From IMG/VR virus record IMGVR_UViG_3300009433_000010, positions 1 to 47,314 of that record: a stretch of 47,314 nucleotides of DNA, one strand, 5' to 3'. The stretch comes from a virus. Made by a program: the position numbers and the translations under genes. The notes beneath the pieces are model-generated. The model was not told where the DNA came from, did not search any database, and saw nothing but the letters and a program-made list of their open reading frames with translations. Below, piece after piece: positions 1-8,347 of the stretch (within the stretch, counting starts at the first letter, position 1; every line of letters starts with the position of its first letter).

Positions 1-3000
1 ATTATTACCATCAAAATCAAATACTCTTAAACTATTTAACCCATTTGTGACTATTGTTGGTGTACCATTAACATTTAAAGTACTATACGTTCCTGTTTTA
101 TCATTTACTGAGGATAATGTACCGGTAGACGGGCTGTATGAAGTGGTGTCTGAAGCGTCAACCCATGACACTACATTTACATCTGTAGGTGACCAATCTA
201 CGGGTGGGGATGTTGATGGAGTAATTGTAGGTGTTACTGTAGGTGTTACTGTAGGTGTTACTGTAGGCGTGACTGATTGGGTTGGTGTTGGTGTTGGTGT
301 TACACAATCATCGGCGACATATCCTGAACTACCCCCTCCATTATTTTGGAAAATATTTCTTAGTGTTGTAAAACTAGGTTTAGTCAGTACTGGTGCAAAG
401 TAATTATTAAACAATGTATATCCTGAAATGTTATTAGTTTGAATTCCTGATGGAGTTCTCATACTATCATTCCATTCTGGAGATAATGACCCACCATCCC
501 AAAACTCGGACATTTCCCACATACCGAAGTTTAATAAGTACATATACTCTTTATATGCCACTTGAGCTTGACCTGTATCCCCACTCCAATTAGGGGCGTA
601 GTCAGTTGGGTCATACATACCATTCTCGATAGCTTGTTTCATGGATAAGTGTAAGTCTGTTGTTTGCCAATTTGGATTTTCTTCTGCCATCCAATTTACC
701 GCGGTCGATGAGCCGGGAACCGCACCCATTATCCCAAATAGATGTACGGTATGTAAAATATGTTCAAATACCTCAGTTATTACCGTATCACCACTTGTGG
801 AACCGCTTTGGTACCATACCATGTCATTAACTGCATGAGTATCTAAGAATTCTTGATATCCTGTGTATCCTGATATACCCTCATCTGTTAACCAATTAGG
901 GTCATAGTCATCCCCACTACCGTACCCGACTCTTTGTGCCGTTGGTAACCCTGCGTGTATAGTACCCTCATCACCTCTTAAAGTTGCTACTAAATTATTT
1001 TGATATGATAAGGTAATTCCTGTGGCTAATGGGTCCATTATTAATTGGAATGAGCGAGCGACTTTTTTAGAAAATTCATCAGGTACCGCTGCCTGTCCTC
1101 CAACAGCGCCCGCAATAACCTCTAATACTCCACTAACGTTAATACTTCTATCGAATACCGCTCCGTTAGATGTGTCGGCAGTTAATGGACCGGCAACATA
1201 ACAACTAAGTAATGAGTTGATTGATGGAGTAGGTGTCACAGAGTTAGTAGGTGTTATTGTATTGGTTGGGGTTACCGAATTAGTAGGTGTTATTGTATTG
1301 GTTGGAGTTACCGAATTAGTAGGTGTTACTGAATTAGTTGGAGTTACCGAATTAGTAGGTGTAACTGAGTTAGTAGGTGTAACTGAGTTAGTTGGTGTTA
1401 CAGAGTTTGTCGGAGTGACTGAAGAAGTTGGTGTTACTGAATTGGTAGGAGTGACTGAATTAGTTGGAGTTACCGAATTAGTAGGTGTAACTGAGTTAGT
1501 TGGTGTTACAGAGTTTGTCGGAGTGACTGAAGAAGTTGGTGTTACTGTATTTGTAGGTGTAATGGTATTTGTTGGACTTATTGTTGGTGTTACTGTTGGA
1601 GTGGATGATTGGGTTGGTGTTGGTGTAGGGCTTGCACATAAATCTTTTAGTACAATTAGATTACCATCATCGTCAGTTATATAATCTCCATTATCGTCGA
1701 CTAAGTATTCGAAACACGGAGTTAATGATGGAGTTGGAGTTGTGGATGGTGTCGTAGTTGTAGATGGGGTTTGTGTTACTGAATTGGTAGGAGTGACTGA
1801 AGAAGTTGGTGTTAAAGAGTTTGTCGGAGTTATTGAATTAGTAGGAGTTATTGAATTAGTAGGAGTTATTGAGTTTGTCGGAGTGACTGAAGAAGTTGGT
1901 GTTACAGAGTTTGTTGGAGTTATTGAATTAGTTGGTGTTACTGAGTTTGTAGGTGTGATAGATGGAGTAGGTGTTGTAGATGAGTCAGGTGTTAGTGTTG
2001 GTGTTACAGAGTTTGTCGGAGTTATTGAATTAGTAGGAGTTACAGAGTTGGTAGGAGTGACTGAAAAAGTTGGTGTTACCGAGTTAGTAGGTGTGATAGA
2101 TGGAGTAGGTGTAACTGAGTTGGTAGGACTTATAGATGGTGTTACTGAATTAGTTGCTGTAACACTAATAGTTGGTGTTATAGAGTTAGTTGGAGTAACG
2201 GAGTTGGTTGGTGTAACACTAATAGTTGGCGTTATAGAGTTAGTTGGTGTGAGTGTTGGTGTTATTGTTTGTGTAGGTGTCGGACTAACTGGTAAATCAT
2301 TAAAGTTTAATTCATAAATAAAATTAGTTTTAAAGTTACAGTTAAATGGTGTTGTTGTGGCTGATACTGTAGTCGCTGACAACACATAAGAACCTGTTTC
2401 AGTTAACGCACTAAATTCATAATCATTTAAAGTTTTTATACCCGTAGAACCCGTACTATTTCCCTTTAATATTGTTATGTTCTCATCAAAAGTAATTGTC
2501 CCACCCGTTACAGTATCGAGTAAACAAGTAAAACTAATATTATAATCTTCGTTACAAATCGTAGTTGCAGACGCGTCAAATGAATAAACTATAGAACCAG
2601 GGTTAAAAGACCCACTAATGTCTATTTCTTCAACGGTACAATCCTTACAGTTGTCACACCAAAAATCATATAAGTTAAACTTATCTTTTAAAATTCTAAA
2701 ATTATGTTGTATTTGTGGTGAGGACAAAGGTTCAGTATACATCCTAAATTGAGATATACCACCCATGAATGTACCACCAAATGTAGGTTCCATAATAATA
2801 TCTGTAGTCAAACCTGATAAACTAGTACCTGATAAGGTTTGATTTGGCATAAGTTCAGGGTCCTGAATATATGGACCTTCACGATTCGTACACCCACTAA
2901 ACGCTAAACTTTCTCTTAATCCCTGTGTACCTCCTCCGATTGAGATATTAAATGGTACACCCAACTGTTTTTCTTTTTCGGTATTTAATTCATGTGGTAT

Positions 3001-4515
3001 TATTTCTTCGAAATCTGCAATTTCCATGAACAGATACCCATTAACATAAATTTTTAGAACACCTAATCTTTTAATTCTATCCTCAAACCATTTTCTATTT
3101 AATTCAATATAGGAACGTAACTCTTCTTTAGTGTCACCACTGTGTGTTTGTGGAGGCATAATCATATTATATGACGCACCATTAAGCTCAGATGGGTAGA
3201 ACAGTTCTCTAACATCACCTAACCCACCCCAATTCAATAAGTCGCAATCTTCTAAAGTAACGTACCTTTCGAAAACAGTACTAACCATAACCCAAGACTC
3301 GTCTTTTGTTAATGTACAACCACTATATAAGCAATCATCATAAATTCCGTTAGTTGAACATGTTTCTACTATTGTGTATCCCGAAGAATATGTGACGCCT
3401 GTATTTTCACAAGTACCTGTTGTAATACAGTCCCCTGTAAATTTAATATATTTTACACAAATTCTTGGGTTTTGTGGGTCACCCGAAAAACGTATGGACA
3501 GAGCATTTGAAAATAAGTCATCGTCGGGGTCTTGTAGTTTTACCGGAACTGATTCAGTGTAACTACCACAACTACCGGTCCTGTGTACTTGAGTTGTTGC
3601 AGTTTGAGGATAAACTTTGAAACAATCTGAATTAGTTACTCCTGTATCTGCACACGCACATGTTTTAATACATTCAGTAAGTCCTGAAGTCACTCTAGTA
3701 TAACCAGTATCACTTACAGGTGAACCTGAAGCGGGGTGATAGTACTTGTTTTCAGCTCTTGTACCCATAAAAAAGAAAGTACCTGAATTACCTGAATAAA
3801 CATCATTTAGGTAAGTTTGACCTGAAGATGGGAAATAAATTTCTTTTAATCTTGGCTTTAGTAGTAATTCTGATGTCCACCCTTTATTTACTCTTTCAGG
3901 GAATACTTCGTAATCGTAACCAAATAATTTATAGAACCCTTGGTAAAATCCTCCATACAATTCATTATAATAACCTACAGTACTACCGGTTTTAGAAACT
4001 ATATTGTAAAGAGTCTCTTTTGAGTTACCTGAAAATCTTTGGTTGGGTGAGTTTGTATAACCTGTTACAGGGTGTAACTTAAATCGTCTATCATAATAAT
4101 GTGGGTTAAACTGTTCAAAGTCGTTAATACCCATAGTAAAAGTTATACTCTCACCTGACATTTTATCATAAAGTCCATTATCTGTTGCAGTTAAACCTAT
4201 GTCACATAGTGTAGTTGCGGTTTTACAACTTAAATCCTCGTTATTTGGGTTATAGTATGTTTTAGATATTAGGGTATTACCGGAATAAAATTTATCCCAT
4301 AGTAAATTTTCTTTTTGATTACATAAATCTGAATCTAAATCTATATTAATTGGTAAAAGATTACTGTTGTTATAACCGATAATCTTGTCTGAAAATACTA
4401 CTTCTGTGTCATAACCATCCTTATCTGAAGATAGCGTAATATCAAAATAACCGTACTCTGAAAGTTTAGCATCTAATTTATTAAAATAATAATTATTTAT
4501 ATTCTGCCCGGGCAT
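1..4515 (-). CDS. Giant repeat-rich adhesin / tail-fibre protein (C-terminus off window)
   Basis: An open frame runs from ATG at 4515 without a stop to base 1, so at least 1505 codons are visible and the C-terminus is missing. Residues 1-740 are a Cys-containing region that ends in a LamG/concanavalin-A-like segment; GISQFRMYTEPLSSPQIQHN at 586-605 is the typical last-strand signature. Thr/Pro repeats of the type TPTNSV/TPTNSI follow at about 742-924 and 960-1098, separated by a short acidic Cys-bearing insert. A non-repetitive domain (about 1100-1400) contains FEHILHTVHLFG near residue 1250, then comes a short TPTV repeat (1402-1434) and the start of a second lectin-like domain (VVSWVDASD). 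The likely role is a receptor-binding or surface-attached virion fibre; lectin-like modules joined by Thr/Pro stalks suit glycan binding. The gene is divergent from the 4572 gene. AGGAG lies only one base before the ATG, too close for a normal ribosome binding site. The frame is certain; the function is inferred. Confidence 0.85.
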   Translation of the reverse strand, partial: MPGQNINNYYFNKLDAKLSEYGYFDITLSSDKDGYDTEVVFSDKIIGYNNSNLLPINIDLDSDLCNQKENLLWDKFYSGNTLISKTYYNPNNEDLSCKTATTLCDIGLTATDNGLYDKMSGESITFTMGINDFEQFNPHYYDRRFKLHPVTGYTNSPNQRFSGNSKETLYNIVSKTGSTVGYYNELYGGFYQGFYKLFGYDYEVFPERVNKGWTSELLLKPRLKEIYFPSSGQTYLNDVYSGNSGTFFFMGTRAENKYYHPASGSPVSDTGYTRVTSGLTECIKTCACADTGVTNSDCFKVYPQTATTQVHRTGSCGSYTESVPVKLQDPDDDLFSNALSIRFSGDPQNPRICVKYIKFTGDCITTGTCENTGVTYSSGYTIVETCSTNGIYDDCLYSGCTLTKDESWVMVSTVFERYVTLEDCDLLNWGGLGDVRELFYPSELNGASYNMIMPPQTHSGDTKEELRSYIELNRKWFEDRIKRLGVLKIYVNGYLFMEIADFEEIIPHELNTEKEKQLGVPFNISIGGGTQGLRESLAFSGCTNREGPYIQDPELMPNQTLSGTSLSGLTTDIIMEPTFGGTFMGGISQFRMYTEPLSSPQIQHNFRILKDKFNLYDFWCDNCKDCTVEEIDISGSFNPGSIVYSFDASATTICNEDYNISFTCLLDTVTGGTITFDENITILKGNSTGSTGIKTLNDYEFSALTETGSYVLSATTVSATTTPFNCNFKTNFIYELNFNDLPVSPTPTQTITPTLTPTNSITPTISVTPTNSVTPTNSITPTISVTATNSVTPSISPTNSVTPTPSITPTNSVTPTFSVTPTNSVTPTNSITPTNSVTPTLTPDSSTTPTPSITPTNSVTPTNSITPTNSVTPTSSVTPTNSITPTNSITPTNSITPTNSLTPTSSVTPTNSVTQTPSTTTTPSTTPTPSLTPCFEYLVDDNGDYITDDDGNLIVLKDLCASPTPTPTQSSTPTVTPTISPTNTITPTNTVTPTSSVTPTNSVTPTNSVTPTNSVTPTNSVTPTNSVTPTSSVTPTNSVTPTNSVTPTNSVTPTNSVTPTNSVTPTNSVTPTNTITPTNSVTPTNTITPTNSVTPTPSINSLLSCYVAGPLTADTSNGAVFDRSINVSGVLEVIAGAVGGQAAVPDEFSKKVARSFQLIMDPLATGITLSYQNNLVATLRGDEGTIHAGLPTAQRVGYGSGDDYDPNWLTDEGISGYTGYQEFLDTHAVNDMVWYQSGSTSGDTVITEVFEHILHTVHLFGIMGAVPGSSTAVNWMAEENPNWQTTDLHLSMKQAIENGMYDPTDYAPNWSGDTGQAQVAYKEYMYLLNFGMWEMSEFWDGGSLSPEWNDSMRTPSGIQTNNISGYTLFNNYFAPVLTKPSFTTLRNIFQNNGGGSSGYVADDCVTPTPTPTQSVTPTVTPTVTPTVTPTITPSTSPPVDWSPTDVNVVSWVDASDTTSYSPSTGTLSSVNDKTGTYSTLNVNGTPTIVTNGLNSLRVFDFDGNN
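1217..2290 (-). repeat. Degenerate 18-bp tandem repeats coding TPTNSV, two tracts
   Basis: Two tracts (about 1217-1640 and 1745-2290) of an 18-bp unit encode six-residue units T-P-T-N-S-V/I on the minus strand. Copies differ mostly at synonymous positions (GTA/GTT/GTC for the neighbouring Val codons and so on), with occasional variants SISP, TISV and SSSV. A shorter related tract of 12-bp TPTV units lies at 221-300. Because every unit is a multiple of three, gain or loss of copies would lengthen or shorten the stalk without a frameshift. There are no unique spacers, so this is not a CRISPR. Confidence 0.9.
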
Positions 4516-4530
4516 ACTCCTTTTTTTATG

Positions 4531-4557
4531 ATAAATACTTCCTTCGAGGTATTTATA
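4531..4557. promoter_or_regulatory. Divergent pair of putative late-promoter TATTTATA boxes
   Basis: In the 56-bp gap between the divergent adhesin and 4572 genes, TATTTATA stands at 4550-4557 on the plus strand, 14 bases before the ATG at 4572. TATTTATC stands on the minus strand at 4537-4530, 14 bases before the ATG at 4515. The same box occurs before at least ten other genes here. It is the reverse complement of the T4 late box TATAAATA, and a gp55-like sigma factor is encoded at 16910. Promoter function is inferred. Confidence 0.5.
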
Positions 4558-4571
4558 GAAAAAAACTAAAT

Positions 4572-5318
4572 ATGAAGTCATATCTTTTCAGGACAAAAGA
4601 AGAAGCTTTAGAGGTCGCAAAAGAGCTTGGTTGTGATGGTTATCACAAAACTAAAAGAAAGTCATTTAAACCTTGCAATTCACAAGGGGAATTAGATGAG
4701 TTAGAAAATAACGACAAAAAGTCTGAGATAGACGAATTAGTTGACTATGATGGTACAATGAATAATTCTAAAATACCCATTCTTGACCCTGCGACAACCG
4801 CACCTGGTTTATCCACTATGGATAAAAGAGTCGCTGCGGGACACCAAACCCAAGACCCACTTACTAGAGGGTATCGAGTGTACTATGGTGAATCTGTAGT
4901 TAGGGAAGAGGATATGTCGGATGCTTTCGGATATGAAGAAACTGAAGATGCGGATTTTATGACTACCGTAAATACCTTTATTAAAGATTTTGGATTTGAT
5001 GAGGACAAAGCTAAAGAGAGGGCTAGAGAACAGGGTAAAGTTCCTGATACAGAAATTTCGGATAATAATGAACTAAAGAAAAAGAAAGGTTTTATCGATA
5101 CTATGCGTCTTGTGGAAAAAGAAAAAAGTCTAACTAAAGATGATGTTCAAAAAATGGCAGAAAATATTCTATTACAGAAGTCAGATGATAGGACAATCTC
5201 ATCAAAAGATGAGGAGGTATCTCCTATTATATTAAGAAATATAAAAGCATTAAAAAACATGGCAGACGCTGAGGGTATTTCGATACCAAAGATAATTAAA
5301 ATGTTTAAAGATGAATAA
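4572..5318 (+). CDS. Unknown phage protein with N-terminal GC-G-H...PC motif
   Basis: A 248-residue protein that opens the plus-strand block. The N-terminus (about residues 3-36) has a predicted helix and then GCDGYHKTKRKSFKPC, a Cys-x-Gly-x-His...Pro-Cys pattern seen in short domains of marine phage structural proteins (DUF3721-like; my recollection, not checked). The remainder is acidic and Lys-rich, with a helical C-terminus (about 165-248). There is no signal peptide or membrane segment. A TATTTATA box lies 14 bases upstream and no Shine-Dalgarno sequence is visible. The stop overlaps the next start by 8 bases, suggesting coupled translation. It may be a head or neck accessory protein, but nothing here proves that. 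Confidence 0.75.
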   Translation: MKSYLFRTKEEALEVAKELGCDGYHKTKRKSFKPCNSQGELDELENNDKKSEIDELVDYDGTMNNSKIPILDPATTAPGLSTMDKRVAAGHQTQDPLTRGYRVYYGESVVREEDMSDAFGYEETEDADFMTTVNTFIKDFGFDEDKAKERAREQGKVPDTEISDNNELKKKKGFIDTMRLVEKEKSLTKDDVQKMAENILLQKSDDRTISSKDEEVSPIILRNIKALKNMADAEGISIPKIIKMFKDE

Positions 5319-5775
5319 AGATTTATACCATAGAAAGGCAAAACTACCTGAATCACTAAAAAACCATTTACAGAAATCTTTTGAAATGGTCGAAGGTGAT
5401 AGTAACACTGAGGGATATAATCGTAATAAAGAATTGAGGGAGACGGGTATTGTCGGTTATCCTGTAATTAAAAGGATTAAGAATTGGTTTGAAACGTACA
5501 ATGGAGATGGTAAAGATAGTCCATATATATTAAATGGAGGTGATAGAATGAATAAGTGGTGTGACCACGTTCTTGATGGGTGGAGAAAGTCTTTAGAAAA
5601 TGGTAAAACTGTGAAGTCAGATACAGGAATGGAAAATCAACACATAAAAAACCATGAAAAAGATGGTATAGTTGTTAATCCTCACGATAAACACGAGAAA
5701 GGTATAAATAAATTTGACACTTCCATAACGGAAGAAATAAAAAAAATAAACCAACTATTTAAAACAATAAAATAA
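5311..5775 (+). CDS. Conserved-looking phage protein of unknown function
   Basis: A 154-residue soluble protein. It begins with a basic helix (LPESLKNHLQKSFEM), followed by a segment rich in Gly, Asn and aromatic residues (VGYPVIKRIKNWFETYNGDG, then GGDRMNKWCDHVLDGWR at about 78-94) and a His/Lys-rich C-terminal half. I recognise no catalytic motif. It overlaps the preceding gene by 8 bases and shares one base of TAATG with the next, so it is part of a translationally coupled run of small genes. Its place among late genes makes a virion or assembly role plausible, but that is inference from position only. Confidence 0.75.
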   Translation: MNKDLYHRKAKLPESLKNHLQKSFEMVEGDSNTEGYNRNKELRETGIVGYPVIKRIKNWFETYNGDGKDSPYILNGGDRMNKWCDHVLDGWRKSLENGKTVKSDTGMENQHIKNHEKDGIVVNPHDKHEKGINKFDTSITEEIKKINQLFKTIK

Positions 5776-6107
5776 TGGCAACTCAAAATGATAGATTAGA
5801 TTTCGAACAACCTAAAAACCAACTTTCGTCAATTGCGGAAGCTGAAAGGTCAAAGTTGTTTCCGAAGAACGACTTTTCACCAAAGTCTGATAGATATTCA
5901 CCGGTACATCCAGACGCAGTTTCTGATGGAGATGAGATTGGTAGAGGAACAGGTACCTTTTTAGACGTTTATAACGAAAACGCGGGTACATCTACAGATG
6001 TTTTTGAAAGAAAAGACGAACTAAAAATCAACAGGTATAACTCAAAACAACCATATACTGTTGAGGGTGAGGGTGCGAGAGGTAAGACTCCTACTCAAAT
6101 AAGATAA
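5775..6107 (+). CDS. Small hydrophilic phage protein of unknown function
   Basis: A 110-residue polar protein with low predicted order: many Asp, Glu, Lys, Ser and Pro residues, no hydrophobic core longer than a few residues, no Cys. The start ATG overlaps the previous stop as TAATG, and the next gene starts three bases after its stop. The sequence reads like a short virion-associated or linker protein (for example GRGTGTFLDVYNENAGTS at about 56-73). I do not recognise a family. Confidence 0.7.
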   Translation: MATQNDRLDFEQPKNQLSSIAEAERSKLFPKNDFSPKSDRYSPVHPDAVSDGDEIGRGTGTFLDVYNENAGTSTDVFERKDELKINRYNSKQPYTVEGEGARGKTPTQIR

Positions 6108-6110
6108 ATA

Positions 6111-6491
6111 ATGAAATTATTAACAACATTTAAATCGTTATTGACTGAAATATCTTCGTTAGGAGATATTCAAGACTCAATAAATAAAAAAATTGTTGTT
6201 ACAATTTATTATGACGGTGATATACCAGGTGGTAAAGGATATAGAAGAATTGAACCTGTATGTGTGGGTTATAGTAAAGCAGGTAATTTAGTAGTTAGGG
6301 CATGGGATATTGATGGGGCGTCTCACACTGCAACAATAGGTGAGAAACCCCTACCTGGGTGGAGATTGTTTAGAGCGGATAAAATATTTACTTACCAACC
6401 AACTCAAGATACCTTTAGTCAGGTAAGACCAAACTATAACCCTAATGGGGATAAAAGTATGGAAAGAGTCATATTAAACGCAAAATTCTAA
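6111..6491 (+). CDS. WYL-like beta-barrel domain protein
   Basis: A 126-residue protein, essentially one small beta-rich domain. The middle reads RRIEPVCVGYSKAGNLVVRA, then WDIDGAS, then GWRLFRADKIF. This matches the order of a WYL domain: an Arg/Glu-Pro first strand, a hydrophobic strand ending in a W/Y-D turn, and a closing hydrophobic-R-x-D-K/R-I strand. WYL domains are ligand- or nucleic-acid-sensing modules usually fused to a helix-turn-helix; here no DNA-binding domain is attached. The N-terminal 25 residues form an amphipathic helix. The gene lies 3 bases after the previous stop and about 10 before the next start. The assignment is by eye and moderate; an unrelated SH3-like fold is the alternative. 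Confidence 0.6.
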   Translation: MKLLTTFKSLLTEISSLGDIQDSINKKIVVTIYYDGDIPGGKGYRRIEPVCVGYSKAGNLVVRAWDIDGASHTATIGEKPLPGWRLFRADKIFTYQPTQDTFSQVRPNYNPNGDKSMERVILNAKF

Positions 6492-6501
6492 TACAAAAAC
6501 C

Positions 6502-7083
6502 ATGAGTGATTTAATGCAAAAATTAGCAATGTCTAAAAAAATTATGGATAAACATAATGAAGTTCCAAGGGGGCAAGATTCTGGATTAGCTATGGTTAAT
6601 CAAAACGTAAACGCAAAATACAATATACCGAGTGATGTTTTATCTGAATCCACACCTCAGCAACAACCAAAAATTCAAGATACCATCTCAACTAAAACCG
6701 TAACAAATGACGCGGTACTTAATTCTAAGTTACCTGATGAGATTAAAAAACTTATGATTGAAAATCCGATTGTACAACCACAAATGAACGGAGCAACGCT
6801 ATCTAACGATATTATAGAGGGTGCCGCCAGATTAATGAATAACGGGAGCACAAACCAACAATTAACACAGGAAACAACTAACACAAACACATCCAATAGT
6901 GATTTAAAGCAAATGATAAGAGATGTTGTTAGAGATACTGTAAGGGATGTGGTTAAAGAGGAGTTAACTAACGCCGGATTAATCAGTGAGGGTAATCAGA
7001 AAATAAATGAAACATTATCATTAAGGGTAGGTAAACATATTTTTGAGGGTAAGGTTACAAAAATCAAAAAAGTCAAACAATAA
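6502..7083 (+). CDS. Unknown protein with C-terminal coiled coil
   Basis: A 193-residue protein. Residues 1-70 are Met/Gln/Asn-rich and probably disordered. A central part (about 70-130) contains DEIKKLMIENPIVQP and IIEGAARLMNN helices. A strong charged heptad segment (DLKQMIRDVVRDTVRDVVKEEL, about 134-155) is followed by a short beta-rich, basic tail (LRVGKHIFEGKVTKIKKVKQ). The coil suggests oligomerisation. It is the last of five small genes after 4572; the 49-base gap after it carries a weak box (TATTTACT) before the glycosyltransferase gene. No family recognised; a virion-assembly role is a guess from context. Confidence 0.7.
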   Translation: MSDLMQKLAMSKKIMDKHNEVPRGQDSGLAMVNQNVNAKYNIPSDVLSESTPQQQPKIQDTISTKTVTNDAVLNSKLPDEIKKLMIENPIVQPQMNGATLSNDIIEGAARLMNNGSTNQQLTQETTNTNTSNSDLKQMIRDVVRDTVRDVVKEELTNAGLISEGNQKINETLSLRVGKHIFEGKVTKIKKVKQ

Positions 7084-7132
7084 CTTTTCTTATAAAGCAT
7101 TATTTACTATACTTTTTCTAAACTGAATAAGT

Positions 7133-8347
7133 ATGTCAAAAATTAATGTTTTAGTTTTACCATCTGACCGTACAGGTGTTGGTAAATTCAGGTCGGTAGA
7201 CCCCCATGTATATCTACAAAATCATTATTCCGAGGAATTTCATGTAGATATTGATTATGAACCAAGAATTAACGATGAAAACTACTGGAAAAAATACCAA
7301 ATAGTACATTTTCATAGAGTTATAGGTAGAGATTATATAAACTCCCCTAAAATTATTGAGCAATTAGGTAAGTGGGGAATAGTAACTATTTGTGATATTG
7401 ATGATTATTGGTCTCCAGGTAAAGAACATCCCGCATATGATTTAGTTAAGAAAAATAATTTAGAATTCCATATACGAGAAAATATAAAAGCCGCTCAGTA
7501 CGTAACAACCACAACTACTTTATTTGCGGATGAGATTAAAAAAATCAACAAGAACGTTTTCGTACTACCAAATGCTGTAGACCCCGAAGAGGAACAATTT
7601 AAGGCTAAGACTGAAGAGTCTGAAAAATTACGTTTTGGGTGGTTAGGTGGTTCATCTCACTTACATGATTTAATGTTATTAGACGGTACCGTTAGTAAGT
7701 TAATCAACTTTAAAGACGAGTTCCAAATGTATGTATGTGGGTTTGATATAAGAGGTTCTGTAACCGAAATTAATCAGAGTACGGGAGAACAGAAACAGAG
7801 ACCCATTAAACCACATGAGACTGTTTGGAAAAAATACGAAGAAATTTTCACCAATAATTACAAAACCTTAAGTGAGGACCATTACAATTATTTAATGAAG
7901 TTTGAAGTTGATGGTCAGTATTCAGATAAGAATGCTTTTTATCATAGAGTATGGACACAACCTGTCACAAGTTATGCGAAAAACTACTCTAATTTTGATG
8001 TGTCCTTATCTCCGATTAAAGACACTATGTTTAATAGAATGAAGTCTCAACTTAAAGTGATTGAGGCAGGATTCTATAAGAAAGCGTTAATCGCTTCTGA
8101 TGTTGGTCCTTATACCATTGATTTGAACCACGCATTAAATAAAGGAGAATTTACGGATGGTAATGCCCTTGTCGTTGATAAACATAGGAATAAGTCTGAT
8201 TGGGCAAAATACATTAAAAAAATAATTAAAAACCCATCTTTCGCCGAAGATTTGGGTGAGAGGTTGTATGAGACAGTTAATGGGACTTATGATATGAAGA
8301 CTGTAACTAAAACTCGTTCAGAGATATATAAAGAAATTGTAAGATGA
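7133..8347 (+). CDS. Glycosyltransferase, GT-B fold (GT4-like)
   Basis: A 404-residue GT-B-type glycosyltransferase. The N-terminal domain carries GVGKFRSVDP (about 16-24) and the conserved turn ICDIDDYW (about 87-93). The C-terminal domain begins near residue 185 with RFGWLGGSSHLHDL and includes the donor-side acidic region (KVIEAGFYKKALIASDVGPY). The C-terminus ends in a helix typical of the family. Such enzymes transfer a sugar from a nucleotide sugar to a glycan, lipid or protein; the acceptor cannot be told. This is the first gene of a carbohydrate cassette running to about 16910. Its stop overlaps the next start as ATGA. A marginal TATTTACT box precedes it by about 23 bases. Confidence 0.85.
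   Translation: MSKINVLVLPSDRTGVGKFRSVDPHVYLQNHYSEEFHVDIDYEPRINDENYWKKYQIVHFHRVIGRDYINSPKIIEQLGKWGIVTICDIDDYWSPGKEHPAYDLVKKNNLEFHIRENIKAAQYVTTTTTLFADEIKKINKNVFVLPNAVDPEEEQFKAKTEESEKLRFGWLGGSSHLHDLMLLDGTVSKLINFKDEFQMYVCGFDIRGSVTEINQSTGEQKQRPIKPHETVWKKYEEIFTNNYKTLSEDHYNYLMKFEVDGQYSDKNAFYHRVWTQPVTSYAKNYSNFDVSLSPIKDTMFNRMKSQLKVIEAGFYKKALIASDVGPYTIDLNHALNKGEFTDGNALVVDKHRNKSDWAKYIKKIIKNPSFAEDLGERLYETVNGTYDMKTVTKTRSEIYKEIVR

Noticed and set aside
1217-2290. CRISPR array
   Set aside because: The 18-bp units follow each other directly with no unique spacers, and they are codons of a protein.
1217-2317. Plus-strand ORFs encoding VGVTELVGVTE repeats (1217-1684, 1742-2317, also 47-403)
   Set aside because: They are antisense shadows of the TPTNSV repeats in the long minus-strand adhesin frame; repeats in DNA give long open frames on both strands, and these lack a sensible start context or domain.
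4516-4520. Shine-Dalgarno for the adhesin gene
   Set aside because: AGGAG is only one base from the ATG, outside the usable spacing.
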